A DNA stretch of 64,000 nt, from positions 9,084,001-9,148,000 of the forward strand of contig NC_136016.1 in NCBI RefSeq assembly GCF_048128805.1. Reading direction: 5' to 3'. Below the pieces are notes generated by a model, which saw only the letters and a program-made list of their open reading frames with translations, was not told the origin of the DNA and did no database searches. The position numbers were made by a program, and so were the translations under genes. Positions 25,306 through 37,068 of the stretch are shown here, one piece after another (positions within the stretch are counted from its first letter, which is position 1; the number at the start of each line of letters is the position of its first letter). Source of the stretch: Centroberyx gerrardi. Lineage: Eukaryota > Chordata > Actinopteri > Beryciformes > Berycidae.

Positions 25306-28300
25306 TTACTTATTGCTGGGCTGGGCTGCGATGTAGAGGGCCACGAGGCAGTAGAGAGCGCCTCCTACAGTGAGGGCCATGGTGGTGCGGTACAGCAGCC
25401 TGTCGGGAATGCCGCGCTTCAAATGGACGGGGATGCCGTCCGTCGTCTGAGAGAAGAAGAGATGGGATGGAGCAGGCGGGAGGGCGGGGGAAGATGGGAT
25501 GGGGAAAAAAAAAAACAAGAAAAGGAAGTTGTAAGTTGTATTATAATGATACAATTTTTTTGGCATATTCTTTGACACACTACTTTTTTTCCCTTGCCTC
25601 TTTACCTGCTACACTTTACCTGTTTTTTTGCCCCCATGTAACACACTGACTTCTTTTTTTGTTTTTTTTTTAACAATATTTTTCTCAATATTGTGATATT
25701 TTTCTACACACAGAAAAAAATATCATCCTTCAAAAAATTTGGGTTGAAAAACTTAAGTGCATCACGCCGGTGATCTATTCAGTTTGAACATAATGACTTT
25801 CTAATTAATGACAATGATTTTCTCCAGTGTGCAATTTGCTTTGGAGGCCATGGTTTCTGCACAGCTGCAGGATTTCTTGTTTAGGTGACTGAACGGAACC
25901 TTTCCCTCCGATGAAAAAAAAAAAAAAAAAAAAAAAAAACGCTGTCTCTTGCATTTTGAAAAATGCAGCAGTCAATACTGTGATTTCCATTTATTTGAGT
26001 AATTGCACAGCCCAACTTCAGAGTTTCTTATTACTTCCCTCAGCCCTTCACTTGTGATGGATTTTTTCAGAGGGAGGAGAGTGGAATGCGATTAAGAACC
26101 GAGAGGGAAATAAACACCAGTCACCAGCTAAATGCTTGTAGATCTAGAACTGAATGTTTTGACTAATAAGTTTAGTTGCTTTGGTAAGTTTGTCTACTCT
26201 GACAGCCACTTTGGCAGGTCATGAACCCTCATTTTGAGGTGATCTCTGGTTCTAAAAACCTAGGTGGCTGTAAAAATTGTGAAAGCATCTGGTGGAAAAA
26301 GAGCTTTTTGCTGTGATTAAGAATGACATACACCCTGTTGAGATTCAGTCTATTCCAGCCGGTTGTCTTGGTTACCTGGAATTTTCTCTGGAGGTCAGGC
26401 ACCTTGTTGGCTCCCAGGTACTCCACCGTGGACCCGGCCTCTGACACCACCTTGGTGGGCGTGGCAAAGATCATGGTTGGGGACTCCGCTGGCACACCCA
26501 GCCTCAGTCCCTGTACAGAATACACAGCCACTCACCTTATTATTGTAATATACAAGGATGAAACAAGACAACGCAATTACCCAGCTCCACCCACTGTAGC
26601 ATAAAATACAAGTGATTACCTAAGGAGCGCTTGATTTATCTTTTCTTGTCAAGTTACGCCTCCGCTTGTGAGACTGTTTAAGTGTCTGTTACGATTAATA
26701 AAGAGCACCTCAAGTAGTTTAACACTGGAAGCTCTATTAACATCTAGGCCTATTTTTGTCAAAAGCTCGTTAAGCACTACGTCATTAATCAATGGCAAAG
26801 TCAAATAACATTTACATAATTTAAAGATCATGTTTTAATGGGCTCCTAGTCTCATGCAGCCAGACCTTTCCCCACACTTTGTTGCAGTGGACACCAGGAT
26901 CAAGTGAGACACAGTAGGTGGACTCATGGTGCCCAGAGAGAACACAATGGAGAAGTAGACGAGTCTCGCTTATGACTTATGAGCTCCCTGCTGCATTCTC
27001 CCAGCCTGTGATTTTGGTTGCTAATGAACTCTCCAGAGAGCCCTCCCAGAAATAAATATAAATCATTGATCAATGTGATTTGGTTCAATAGTTTTAGAGA
27101 AAATGTTCAGAAACAACACCTCACTCACTGTACACAACCCACTGTGTTGTGCACAGCTATCAAGCTGGAGCAGTCCGGGGAAAGTCTCATCAATTATGGC
27201 ACTGTCATGTTTATTTCACTTAGTACATCTAAAGCTGTAACTAACAAAACATCAGAGGTGCTTTGTGTTGTTTTTCAGAAGGTATTTATGAGTTAGAGTT
27301 TTTTTTTGTGGTTTTTTTACCTTAGTAGAAGTGTACCTACTTAATATCCACACATTTGGTGGAAGCTTCCCCACCCACCTTGGTTTAAAAAGACCCATTA
27401 CCTTGTTAGATAGTGTGGAGGCAAAAAGTGTGGGGAATTTAATTTTGACGCATATACAAAAATGCAGATGGACTGAAAGTAAATAATTTTTACTTGCCAT
27501 TTAAATAAAGCCTTTACTAAACGTGCAGCATTAATTTATCTTTGTGCATTGTACCAGAAAGACAGAGAAAACAGCTTCTCCAGTCTGATGTGTTGCCCTC
27601 TTTATAACAGCAGGACAAAAGAGCAGTAAATGTTGCCTTCCAGTGCTGTCGAAAATATCGGAATTATGATATGAGCAGGCATGAACAACCCAAGAAAGTG
27701 ATAAATATGACTGGGAAAAGCTGAAATTTTCTATGACAGCCGAGATGCCAAGATGTGACATTTAGGGGCCGAGGAGCAAGGAATCTGTATCAACAACTGA
27801 TGGTAAATATGATGTATTTTATTATCCTATGTTATTGTATGGAATCTCATGTAAATAATTTGAATTTGTTGTATGTAGTTGTATGGTTTTATTTTCTCTC
27901 TTTATTTAACCTAAATTTGTCACATTTTTATGCATTCTTACATTAATTAAAACATTGTTTATGTGTCTGATGTGCATTTTCTCCTCTTCATTCTGACACT
28001 GCAGCACCAAGTAGCTCTGTGCCAACCGATCTCTAAATCAAACAGCCACTAAAAGAAAAAAACATTTTTGTTGAGGCTCCATTTTGTTTTCATTTCCAAA
28101 AAAAGCTTTGAATGTGTGACAAATCACTTCCAAACTCTGAAACGGGAGTCAGTAGCAGCCTCAGCTACTGTCATTGAATAATAAGCAGGTCGCACTATAA
28201 AGAACAGAAGAGCAATAAAGGTCACATCTGACAGATGCTCTGAGAAGCCAATAACTACAGACACATTCCAAATTGGCTGTAATGTTACCTGAAGGTCAGA

Positions 28301-28902
28301 TAAACTGACAGGAAATAACCCTTCAGGATGACAGACAAAACAGTAAAAAAAGCTGCTTTGATGAAGTGTGATAAAACTGAGAACTAGGATTGTGTCCAGC
28401 TGGCAAAGAGAAGCAGATCAACCACGGCCTGTCTGCATAAGCTGTCTGCAAGTTTCCTTATGTTACATTTAGGACTCTGACTGTGAGGACTTTTAATGGA
28501 GCAGTTTCGCAATTGAAATAAATGCAAAAATGACGACAACTGCAGACCCAATGAGAATATACAGTAAGTCTGCGGAACTGGGCTGATTTCTCAAAAAGTG
28601 AGAAACAAGACAAGGAAACCGACCAGTCCCCTTAAACTGAATGTAAGACTTAAATAGTGCAGTTAACTGTATTCCAGACCTTTTAATCCCTCAATTTAAG
28701 ACATTTAAGACGTTTATAGGACCCGGTACAGTAGGGGAATGGACCATTGGCTTATCTAAGAGTAATATGAAGGTCATCCTCGGCAGCTACCGACCCGGTT
28801 CCTCACCGAAACCCCAGTTCCCGGTCTCACCTGAGGACTGTAGGCGGCCGGAGGAGCAGTCCCCGTCAGTTTCTGGGTGAAGCCGCTGAACTTGTAGTAC
28901 AT
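25306..28902 (-). CDS. cox7a2l: COX7A2L / SCAF1, respiratory supercomplex assembly factor
   Basis: A mitochondrial inner-membrane protein that replaces COX7A in complex IV and links it to complex III. Three coding exons on the reverse strand: 28831-28902, 26376-26510 and 25306-25446, all phase 0. They give 115 aa (human 114). The start [14 protein letters not shown] matches the family N-terminus. Exon 2 has [14 protein letters not shown] and [11 protein letters not shown]. Exon 3 has the COX7A fold with [20 protein letters not shown], a single membrane helix ([17 protein letters not shown]) and the end QPSNK. COX7A1/2 proper are shorter (about 80 aa) and lack the N-terminal ~55-residue region that binds complex III, so COX7A2L is the better call. 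The gene is followed at a distance by kcng3 on the same strand, as in human. Confidence 0.95.
27560..27950 (+). repeat. unidentified dispersed repeat, copy A
   Basis: This region in cox7a2l intron 1 aligns with 59695-60000 (same strand) and with the reverse complement of about 38330-38640. The best block is CCAAGATGTGACATTTAGGG, then a purine-rich stretch and TCAACAACTGATGGTAAATA, then TTATTATCnTATGTTATTG. A second block upstream is GTGCTGTCGAAAATATCGGA. Identity is roughly 70-80% across the blocks by eye. Copy A holds no long open frame. The family is not recognised. Confidence 0.6.
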
Positions 28903-31900
28903 TTTTCAGCTGAAGGACGGGGAAGGTGTTATCCACAACAAAATTCACCCGGTAAAAGGTCTTCCTCTCGCGGCCGTCGACGGAAGATGACGTAGCAGTC
29001 AGCTGCCTCTCCGCTGCCCGCTTAAAATTCAAGTGGAGGCATGCAGTCCTACATTGTTGGTGCAATAAGTCCAAACCGCTAAAAGTTGTACAAATTAGAT
29101 CAGTATTATGCATAGTTATTTCAAGGTTCTGGCTACAAATTGTGTCAAGACAGTTATGGTGCCTGATGTGGTCAAAAAGGTGGGTGAACTATGACCTCCA
29201 GTTGATTATCATAAGGAAAATAAACAAAAATCAGTTACATTTTCAGAAAATCATTAATTTATGCTTTTTCCCCCTTCAAGACCCCACCCTCATATAACTT
29301 ACTCAGTTTGATACTATTTACAGTAATGTATACTATGGATTTGTTATGAAAATTTACGTAATCTTAAAAAGGTGGTTAAACTCTAGTATGCAAATAAAAC
29401 GGTGGGTAAACTGGGTTTAGGTCCACCACATACCTGGTAATTGCAAATAATTCTGACGCTTTAGTTAAAGCATATTGCAGTTTTTATATGGTTTCTAACA
29501 TGGGTTACACTGAAAAGGTGTTTACATGTAAAACAATAAAGGTCCATAGGTATCAGATAATGAAGAATACTGATCAAGCATCAGGTGTATATCATTGTGA
29601 TTGAGATGGTGGAGAAAACTTGAGTAGTGAAATAGAAAGCATATGTGACCAGTGTTAGGAATGGTTGTCTTCTTGGACCCAAATGCAGACCCAGACAAAG
29701 TGTAAAAGGAAAAGAGGTTTATTGGAGGTTGGAATTAGAAGTGGTGAGATGAAGGCAGGCAGCCGGAGTAGGGAAGATGATCGGAGCTGGACTGGCCGGC
29801 GAGCTGGTGGGTTAGCCGGCGAGCGAGACGGCTGGCTGGAGCTCGGGTTAGAGTGTAACGAGCTGGCGGACAGGCAGGAAAGCTGGGTGGCTGGCAGATG
29901 TGGCGTGGGCAGGTGGAGAGACTCATGGAGGAAATCCTGGGCACAAGAGAGACACGATCAACATGAACAGAACTTGATACACAAGGTAAGTCCAGACATA
30001 AAGTGCAGAGCGACCGAGAGTGTGTCTACCACGGAGTTGGTGGAACAATCTGGCGACCACTGGTAGGTACGCCGGGGTTGATATACAGGAGGTGATGAGT
30101 GATGAGGTTCAGGTGTGTCGGCAACTCAGGAGCCCAGGAGCTGGGAAGGAGAGATGAGCCACGCCCACGCCACACACGACAGACACAGACAAACACCGAA
30201 AGACAAACCAGGGAGGCGGAGACACACAGGGGGCAGGGAACAACGAGAAACACAAGGAAAACTAGAGTCATGGCAAGAGCCATGACAACCAGTTGTCAAA
30301 GAGAGGTCCTGAAGACCCAGACGTCATTTATGTGTTTGAAATGATATAGCTAAGCTTTACTAATATTTCATGAAGGTAGCACAATGCACAAGCTTTTACT
30401 GAAAGGCACGTTTCATTGCCTACAGGAGGCCTGGAGGTGCATGACTGACACCTCATGACCATGGAATTATCAAGCTCCACTGACATATTGGTAAAAAAAA
30501 AATACCTTATCCATATAACGTAGCTCTAGGTCATACCATGTGGCTGGAATTCTTGAATTAATTGAGTGAAAAATGCAAATTAAGAAGGTTATATTAGTTA
30601 CTATTTATGAGCCATGAAAACTTTAAAGCATGTATCTCAAAACTACTGTGAACTCAGATGATGGAGCCTGATAATTCTAAGATGACAACAACATTTTATC
30701 ACATACAGTTATTACAAATTGACAGAACAATTTTGAATAAAATGTTTTATTATAAAAGCTCATACATTGATCAGATTAATTACAAGAAGTCTGAAAGTCT
30801 ACTGATGGAAAAGTGTGTGATGTTTTCAATCAGGCCTGGCCATAATCCACTGGGCTACCAGCTGTGCCACATCAACTCATTTGCTGTTTAACAATGTTTC
30901 TGAAGTCGATGAAGATTGATTGAATGTGAGTTGAATCTTTTCCCCTCTGCAATTGTCCTACTTGAAATGCACATTTATAAGATAATACAACAACAAGGAC
31001 ATTGAGATGTGTACTGTCCATAATACATACTAACCTCATGTCTACAAATGCTGAAAGACCCCATGAACTTTGTGAGGAATGACAACTATAGACATAGAAT
31101 GATTTTAGGGCAGACAGAGAATGAACAAAGAGGCTCAACTTCATTAATTTTCAAATTTCCTTTGCAACAGAAGAGCCTGATCTCGGTGTGTGTGTGTGTG
31201 TGTGTGTGTTTATGTGTGCGTGCGTGTGTATGTGTGTGTGTAAAAAGAGGAGGGTTGATGGCAGCAGGAGGAAGAGGAGAAGAGATGCAGAGAAAGACTG
31301 TTGTGTGGGAGAGGTGTTGACTTGTTTGTTTGGATCATGTCTCTCTTCAACAAATCATATCGCCTTGGCCAACTATGGACAGTGCAAACATGTCTGAATC
31401 ACGAATGTCAGAATCATCATCTGTGACAGCCTTGGCTGTGTGCATGTACATATGCACGTTTTTTTACTTTCAGTTTTTGACTAATTGTAAGTAGTCCTCT
31501 GATGACTTATTTATAATAATCAGAATGAAATGCTGAATGCCAGCCGTGAGGTGCGTGTGGATGTGGCCTATTTGTGTGCACACAAATCAACCACCATTAT
31601 GTGGCTGATTGACATGTTGGAGGAAGAGGTTGCCTTGGAGACGCAGAAATACAAAATGCCTCACATTCGGCATACACTCACAAGTGGAGATGCAACACAC
31701 ACGAAGTCTATTCATTCTTTGTGCTCGGGCTCACTTTTGTCATCTCTGCCATCGCTGTAATTTTGTCCCATCGGCCCTTGTCTTCCATTTCACACTCCAT
31801 CTGCCTTGCCATATTCGTTGCCCCTTTATTTTATTTGTCTGTCACCCCTCTGGCCCTCTCTGACCTGTCTCTATATTCCATTATCGCTGGCTTATGCAGC

Positions 31901-32547
31901 CCCTCCAAGCCCCTCTCTTCACTCCCCTCCCAATCCATGCTTTGCACTCACTCATTCATTCCCTCTCTATACTTCACAGGTTTAACAGAATGCATCTAGG
32001 TCACACATAAATCTTGTGTAACTTGTACCATCTGGGTGAAAAGCTTAGACAGATAGAATGAACGGCTGACAGATAGATAGACAAACAGACAGACAGGCAG
32101 GCAGGCAGGCACACACACACACACACACACACCCCACTCATCGCAGCATACAAAAAAGGGCGCAATGTCTGCCAATGTTGTAACCATGGGAATACAATGT
32201 AAACAGCAGCCACTGTCATAACTGGTTTGACTGTGCCTGTGTTTACCTAATGTAAATCATTATTTGTGTATTCTTCTTCTACTATCCAAATGGCGGTTTA
32301 CAGAGATATCAGGCTTCAGCCCAGAGCATGCTGGTTAAGGAGGATGATGAGAGGTCATGAACACAACAGGCAGGAACTAGACAGGCCAAATAAAATCAGG
32401 TGCGGCTCAGGCAGGAAACAGAGCAGAGCGCAAAGCTGATTGTTATTTCACAAGGGGATCAATGGCTCCGCAGGTCTATTGAGTTCCTTTTCGAAGTAGA
32501 TGGGGCAGTAGGTGTTTGAGTTTGGTGTAAATGTGTGGCACAGATGT
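28903..32547. other. cox7a2l upstream / kcng3 downstream spacer
   Basis: No protein gene was recognised. The main feature is the solo LTR at 29653-30287. A GT/GC run lies at about 31187-31240, and a GACA/GGCA-type microsatellite running into (AC)n at about 32050-32132. Other open frames here fall in low-complexity sequence and are not conserved-looking. Confidence 0.55.
29653..30287 (-). mobile_element. solo LTR of a retrotransposon (probably Ty3/Gypsy-type)
   Basis: Read on the reverse strand, the element begins TGTCATGG and ends CCTAACA, so it has TG...CA borders. The 5 bases on each side are identical (ACCAG at 29648-29652 and at 30288-30292), a target-site duplication of the length typical for Ty3/Gypsy elements. 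Inside, in the right order, are a TATA-like CTGTATATC near 30080-30088 and an AATAAA near 29718-29723. There are no internal coding regions, so this is what remains after recombination between two LTRs. The LTR looks whole. The intact target duplication suggests moderate age, but a single LTR cannot be dated. Confidence 0.8.
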
Positions 32548-34282
32548 TCATTGCAGTATTTCCACTGACAGGCTGCGTGCGTATCTGGCGGAGCGCATCT
32601 TGAGTTCGTGGTAGCACTGTACAAAACTGTGGTAGATGAAGGTGATGGGCAGCGCCAGGAGGACGATGCCACTCACCACACACACGCCGCCCAGCACCCG
32701 CCCCCCAATAGTCACAGGGTACACGTCCCCGTAGCCCACCGTCGTCATGGAGATGATGACCCACCAGGCGGCGGCCGGGATGCTGGCGTAGTCGTGGTTA
32801 CGCATGCCCAAGTCCAAGCCATGCTCCAGCAGCTGGGCCAGAGCGCTGTATATCGCCATGGCGACGCAGACAAACACCAGCAGCATGACCATCTCCCGGT
32901 AGCAGCGTCGGAGCGTCAGCCCCAGTGTCTGCAGGCCCAGGAAGTGTCTGGCCAGCTTCATCAACCAGAACACGCGCATCACCCTCAGCACTCGCAGAGT
33001 CACTCCGGCAACCCCCAGCCCGGCGCCCGGCATCCCTGCCCCGGCCATTGCCATGGTGACATAGTAGGGGGTGATGGCGACCACGTCGATGATGTTCAGC
33101 GGCCGGCGGAGGAATTCCCACTTGTCCCTGGCCACGAGGAAACGCACCAGGCACTCTGCTGTAAACCAGCCGATACACACTGCCTCCACTATCCTACAGA
33201 GTGCAGAGAGGAGGAGAGATGGTGAGAGTTTAATAGGCTGTAAACAGGAAATGGGGTGGGAGCTGCAGAGAAGATATGGACGATATGAGACAGGGCAACA
33301 GTGAATGTGAGGAAAAAGGAGGCAAAGTGAAGGTGAAATCAATTCTGTGGGATAAGGAAGACATCTGATGTAATCGTGGGGTGGATGTGGAAGAGTAAAC
33401 AGCGACAGGAGCAGGAGGAGAGATATGCTGAACAGCCGGAAGAATAGAAAATTGCTGTGGAACCGAACAGAGGGAGGGATTTAAAACTTTGCAAGAGTGA
33501 ATGTGACACAAGCAAGTGCATGATTAGCCCATTGATTAGCACAGCCAAGGCAATAAAGGCAATCAAGCTGAATTAGAGTGAGGTGGTGCTTGTATTCGAC
33601 AGAGAGAGAGCCAAATACCACAGAGCCTCAGGACAGCTACATCAACACCATTAGACCTAACCAAATTATAGAGCAACTGGGAGAATTACATCACATATTG
33701 GAATAAAGCTACTAACAGACCAAGTAAATTGGAATCCTTTTGATCCCGAGTATAAACTACACATTAGGTGATTACCTAACCACTGTGGCAGATCCAAAAC
33801 TCGGAAACTATGTCAAGCCTTAGTGAGCATAACCTAGCCATATATAGAGAAGGCCACAGGCAAACCTAGCTTCCCAGTGAGGACAGGCTAGGGCCAATGT
33901 GCTCATGAAATCACGTGGAAACAGAAGTGCATTCTTTCACCTTGTATCCAAAATGTCATTAACTGAGAGTGATTTTATTGTGAATCACAATTTCTAGAAA
34001 ATTCCAAAAATAATTGTCCAAAAGTTGAGCTATTTGAGGAGATGCCTACTGGGTGAACTGGGGAGAGACAGTAGGTGGGGAGACTTGGTTGATGCCTGGT
34101 TAGTGGCCTAATTCCTTTTGTGTTTACCTAATTTCTAATCCTTATGTACAGCTTCCCTTCCAGCTCATTACCCAATGGACTATTATGAATTGTCACTTAT
34201 TGTTATGTCACATTGTTTGTCTTTCTTGTGTGCTGTGCAATATAAACTAACCACGCCAATAAAGACATTCAAATTCAATTTG

Positions 34283-34324
<42 letters not shown>

Positions 34325-35736
34325 AGAGAGGGAGAGGGTGGTGGTGGTGGTGGGGGGGGGTGTCAGTAGGAAAATAGAGCAAAGAAGGGCTTTCTGTGTA
34401 AGATAATAATCAATTTACTGCATACTTGTCTTTGTGGATAATATTGATTTGTTATTGATCTAACTGGATGAGTGTCTGGTTGACTTGTGAAGTGAGGAAA
34501 GATTAAAATATCTGCCGTCCGCAGCTCGCTGTGCGCATCCACTTCAGGGGCGTCAATTCACTTAACACTCTGGACAAAGTCCTTTATCTGATTGCTACCA
34601 AAACTTCCAAAGCCGTTTATCGAGTAAAGATTTTGGGGACAAGTGGAGCAGTTACTAATGACAGACAATATATTTGGGACTGTTTTAAATAGGCCTATGG
34701 CTTCCAAATAATTTGCTCTCCATTATAATGACAAAAATCATATTTGGACTCACTAAGGCTGAGGTATGGCACGTGCCCATACCCTGCCATATCCGATCAA
34801 CTATGAGATTCGATGGTGCTTAATGATTTTGATTTGTGCCCTGAACGCAGGTCATCGTATAAAATCCTCAATTGGACATAATGAGGAGATGTGATCATGA
34901 GAGAAACTGACCTGTGAAAGGATTTAGCCTGTTGCGTTCATGACATGATACACTAGTGACTACAGACAAACCTTTACGCACCAGACTATGGAGGACTCAG
35001 CAGCTGCTGCTAGGAATTCCGCCACCCTAACCTGATGTGACGAGACTCCTCACCCCAGTAGCACCTGTGAACGACCCCCTCCGGTTCGGCGCCCCTTGAC
35101 TTTCACTTACCTGTGCTCCTCCACAGTGTTCCTCTTGGCTGTATCCCAGTCCGGCAGGGTGCTGGTACACAGCATTATCATAGACACGATCACAAAGATT
35201 ACAGACACTGAGGCCAAAAGCTGCGCCGCGACAGATGAGTTGGGCTCCTCGAAGGTCTTGCGCATCCTCTCAAGCCATCTACCGCGACCCGTGACCACCG
35301 TGTCAAGCCCTGGGTCGGCCGGGCTCTGGGACTCATCCCCCGAGTCGCCGAGCTCCTCCTCGGAGAGACTGTCCAGTCCGATCTCGGACATGCGGTCGTC
35401 CAGGCGCTTCTGGCAGCAGGAGTCCAGATGTGCGCTCTCCAGCCCCCAGTACAGCATCTCCGTGTAGAAGGAGAGCTCGCACACTCCGGGGACGAAGCGG
35501 AGTTTACCGGAGCGCACGTACAGCATGATGAACACGAAAGCCTGCGCGTGGCGGTCGAAGAAGAACTCGTTCCGGTCCCGGTCGTAGTCGTCGCACAGTT
35601 CAAGGACCTCTTTCTCCGTTGCGCAGGCATGCAGGCGGCTGACGCGCCGGAGAGGGAAATCCCGGATCACCTCACGGGTGAAGGCGTACCGGGTCCCCCC
35701 TACGTTGAGCACACAGATGCTCTTACCGAACTTCAT
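32548..35736 (-). CDS. kcng3: KCNG3 (Kv6.3), silent voltage-gated potassium channel subunit
   Basis: A modifier subunit that forms heterotetramers with Kv2 channels at the plasma membrane and does not conduct alone. Two coding exons on the reverse strand, 35111-35736 and 32548-33193, give 423 aa (human 436). The T1 domain spans about residues 7-115 (CVLNVGGTRYAF through SCCQKRLDDRM). S1 is near 168-190, S2 210-230 and S3 240-259. S4 is 272-291, with R276, R279, R282, K288 and R291. S5 is about 309-331. The pore loop has the selectivity filter TTVGYGD at 359-365. S6 is 373-400, where ALPITF replaces the PxP bend of Kv1-type channels, a hallmark of silent subunits. The start MKFGKS matches the human MTFGRS position. 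An in-frame ATG 72 nt upstream (35808) would add 24 residues not expected for the family. Divergent from mta3, as in human. Confidence 0.96.
33194..35110 (-). other. kcng3 intron
   Basis: A single 1.9-kb intron splits the S1-S2 linker at a phase-2 position, R209. It includes a (GA)n-(GGT)n tract at about 34287-34360. No further gene was seen. Confidence 0.8.
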
Positions 35737-35991
35737 CTTGTCTCCCTGTAACCTAACTAAAACTCCTTTCCAGACTCCGTTGCCCTTCCATAACAGGAGT
35801 TTGGACACTTGGGGGCCACAGACTCCTCTGTCCCCGGGGTGTGGTTTGTTCTGGGTGGATGTGGCCCGGTGCTGCGCTCCGTGGCTGGGTGGAAACTACT
35901 GCTGTCCCTCACTCTCCTCCTCTCCCTCTGTACAGAGGAGACTCTCCACCCCAATCAGGGAGAGCCAATCCCATCAGTGATGTCACACACA

Positions 35992-36075
<84 letters not shown>

Positions 36076-36150
36076 GAACTATGCAGACAGAAAGCAGAGG
36101 GAGCGGAATTTTACGCACATCTAATGATCTCCAAAGTGAATGGTCATCCT

Positions 36151-36203
<53 letters not shown>

Positions 36204-36241
36204 CACACACACACACGCACACACACACACACACACACACA
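35992..36241. repeat. twin (TC)n-GC-(AC)n compound microsatellites
   Basis: (TC)n runs into GCACACAC at about 35992-36069 and again at about 36154-36241. Both junctions read CTCTCTCGCACACACAC. Between them lies 85 bp of unique sequence. Confidence 0.9.
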
Positions 36242-36737
36242 TAAGTAAAAATCATTAGGCTATAATATTACTTTAGGCATTTATAACGCGTCTGGAGTAG
36301 GCTACCCAATAGTGACTTTAGTGACCTGTTGTACTAACTCGTATATAGAGTTTTTTTTAAGTTTTTTTTTTCATCTTTAGTCGTGTTCCTATAATCCTAT
36401 AATAATTATGTGGGGACTTATACTGTTTCTGTGATACCGTGAGTTTATAGTCGTCTTATCGTTCTTTATGGTACGCTATTTTTTTTTATTTTTTTTTTTA
36501 TCTCCATGGTGTCACTGTACTATTGCTATAATATTCCTATAGGGACTTGTAGCTATATAGCTGATTGATGTGTCAAGGGTTTTTCTGATATATTTATGTA
36601 TCCTACTAAAATCTACTATAGGATTACTATAGTTGTTTTTGGTAAGGACACACACACACACTCACACACACTCACAGTTTTTATATCAAAGATTGTAGGT
36701 GATAAGACTTCCCAAGTATGGGGACGCGCGCGCGTCC

Positions 36738-36744
36738 ATGTATG

Positions 36745-36782
<38 letters not shown>
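36738..36782. repeat. (GT)n microsatellite flanked by GC alternation
   Basis: About 20 GT units, with CGCGCGCG just upstream (36725-36733) and GCGCGTGCGCG after it. Confidence 0.9.
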
Positions 36783-36785
<3 letters not shown>

Positions 36786-37068
36786 GCGTGCGCGGTCCCC
36801 CTCCCACCGTCACCAGTCAGTGGTTTTTCGGGTTGATCCGACTTCTTTTGGCTGGTGTGAGTTCACTGTATTGTATAGGCTACTGTGAATCCTAGGAGGA
36901 GGGGGGTTACGTTGCCAAAAATCTCCCAATTGGTTATAGATCCGAGTCTCGACGACCACAAAATATCGCACCGTTTACGTTTTAAGTAATACAGTTTTAT
37001 CGTTTTTATTAATTTATTCTATTTCTCTTAGTTTATGGTTTGCGTTTTAACACTCCGGGAGGGCAGAA

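Larger units (their letters stand above)
35737..37068. other. kcng3-mta3 divergent promoter region
   Basis: 1.33 kb between the two start codons. It contains two (TC)n(AC)n compound repeats, a (GT)n run at about 36738-36782, and several oligo-T stretches. No TATA box was found near either start. The mta3 ATG lies in AAATGGCGGC, which resembles a YY1 site overlapping the start codon. Confidence 0.55.

Noticed and set aside
35734-35808. Upstream in-frame ATG that would extend kcng3 by 24 residues
   Set aside because: The family start aligns with MKFGKS. The added segment (MSKLLLWKGNG...) has no counterpart, so it is probably 5'UTR.
35909-36258. Long open frames of repeated SL/TH or RE/CV residues near kcng3 (and similar ones elsewhere)
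   Set aside because: They are translations of CT and CA dinucleotide repeats, not genes.
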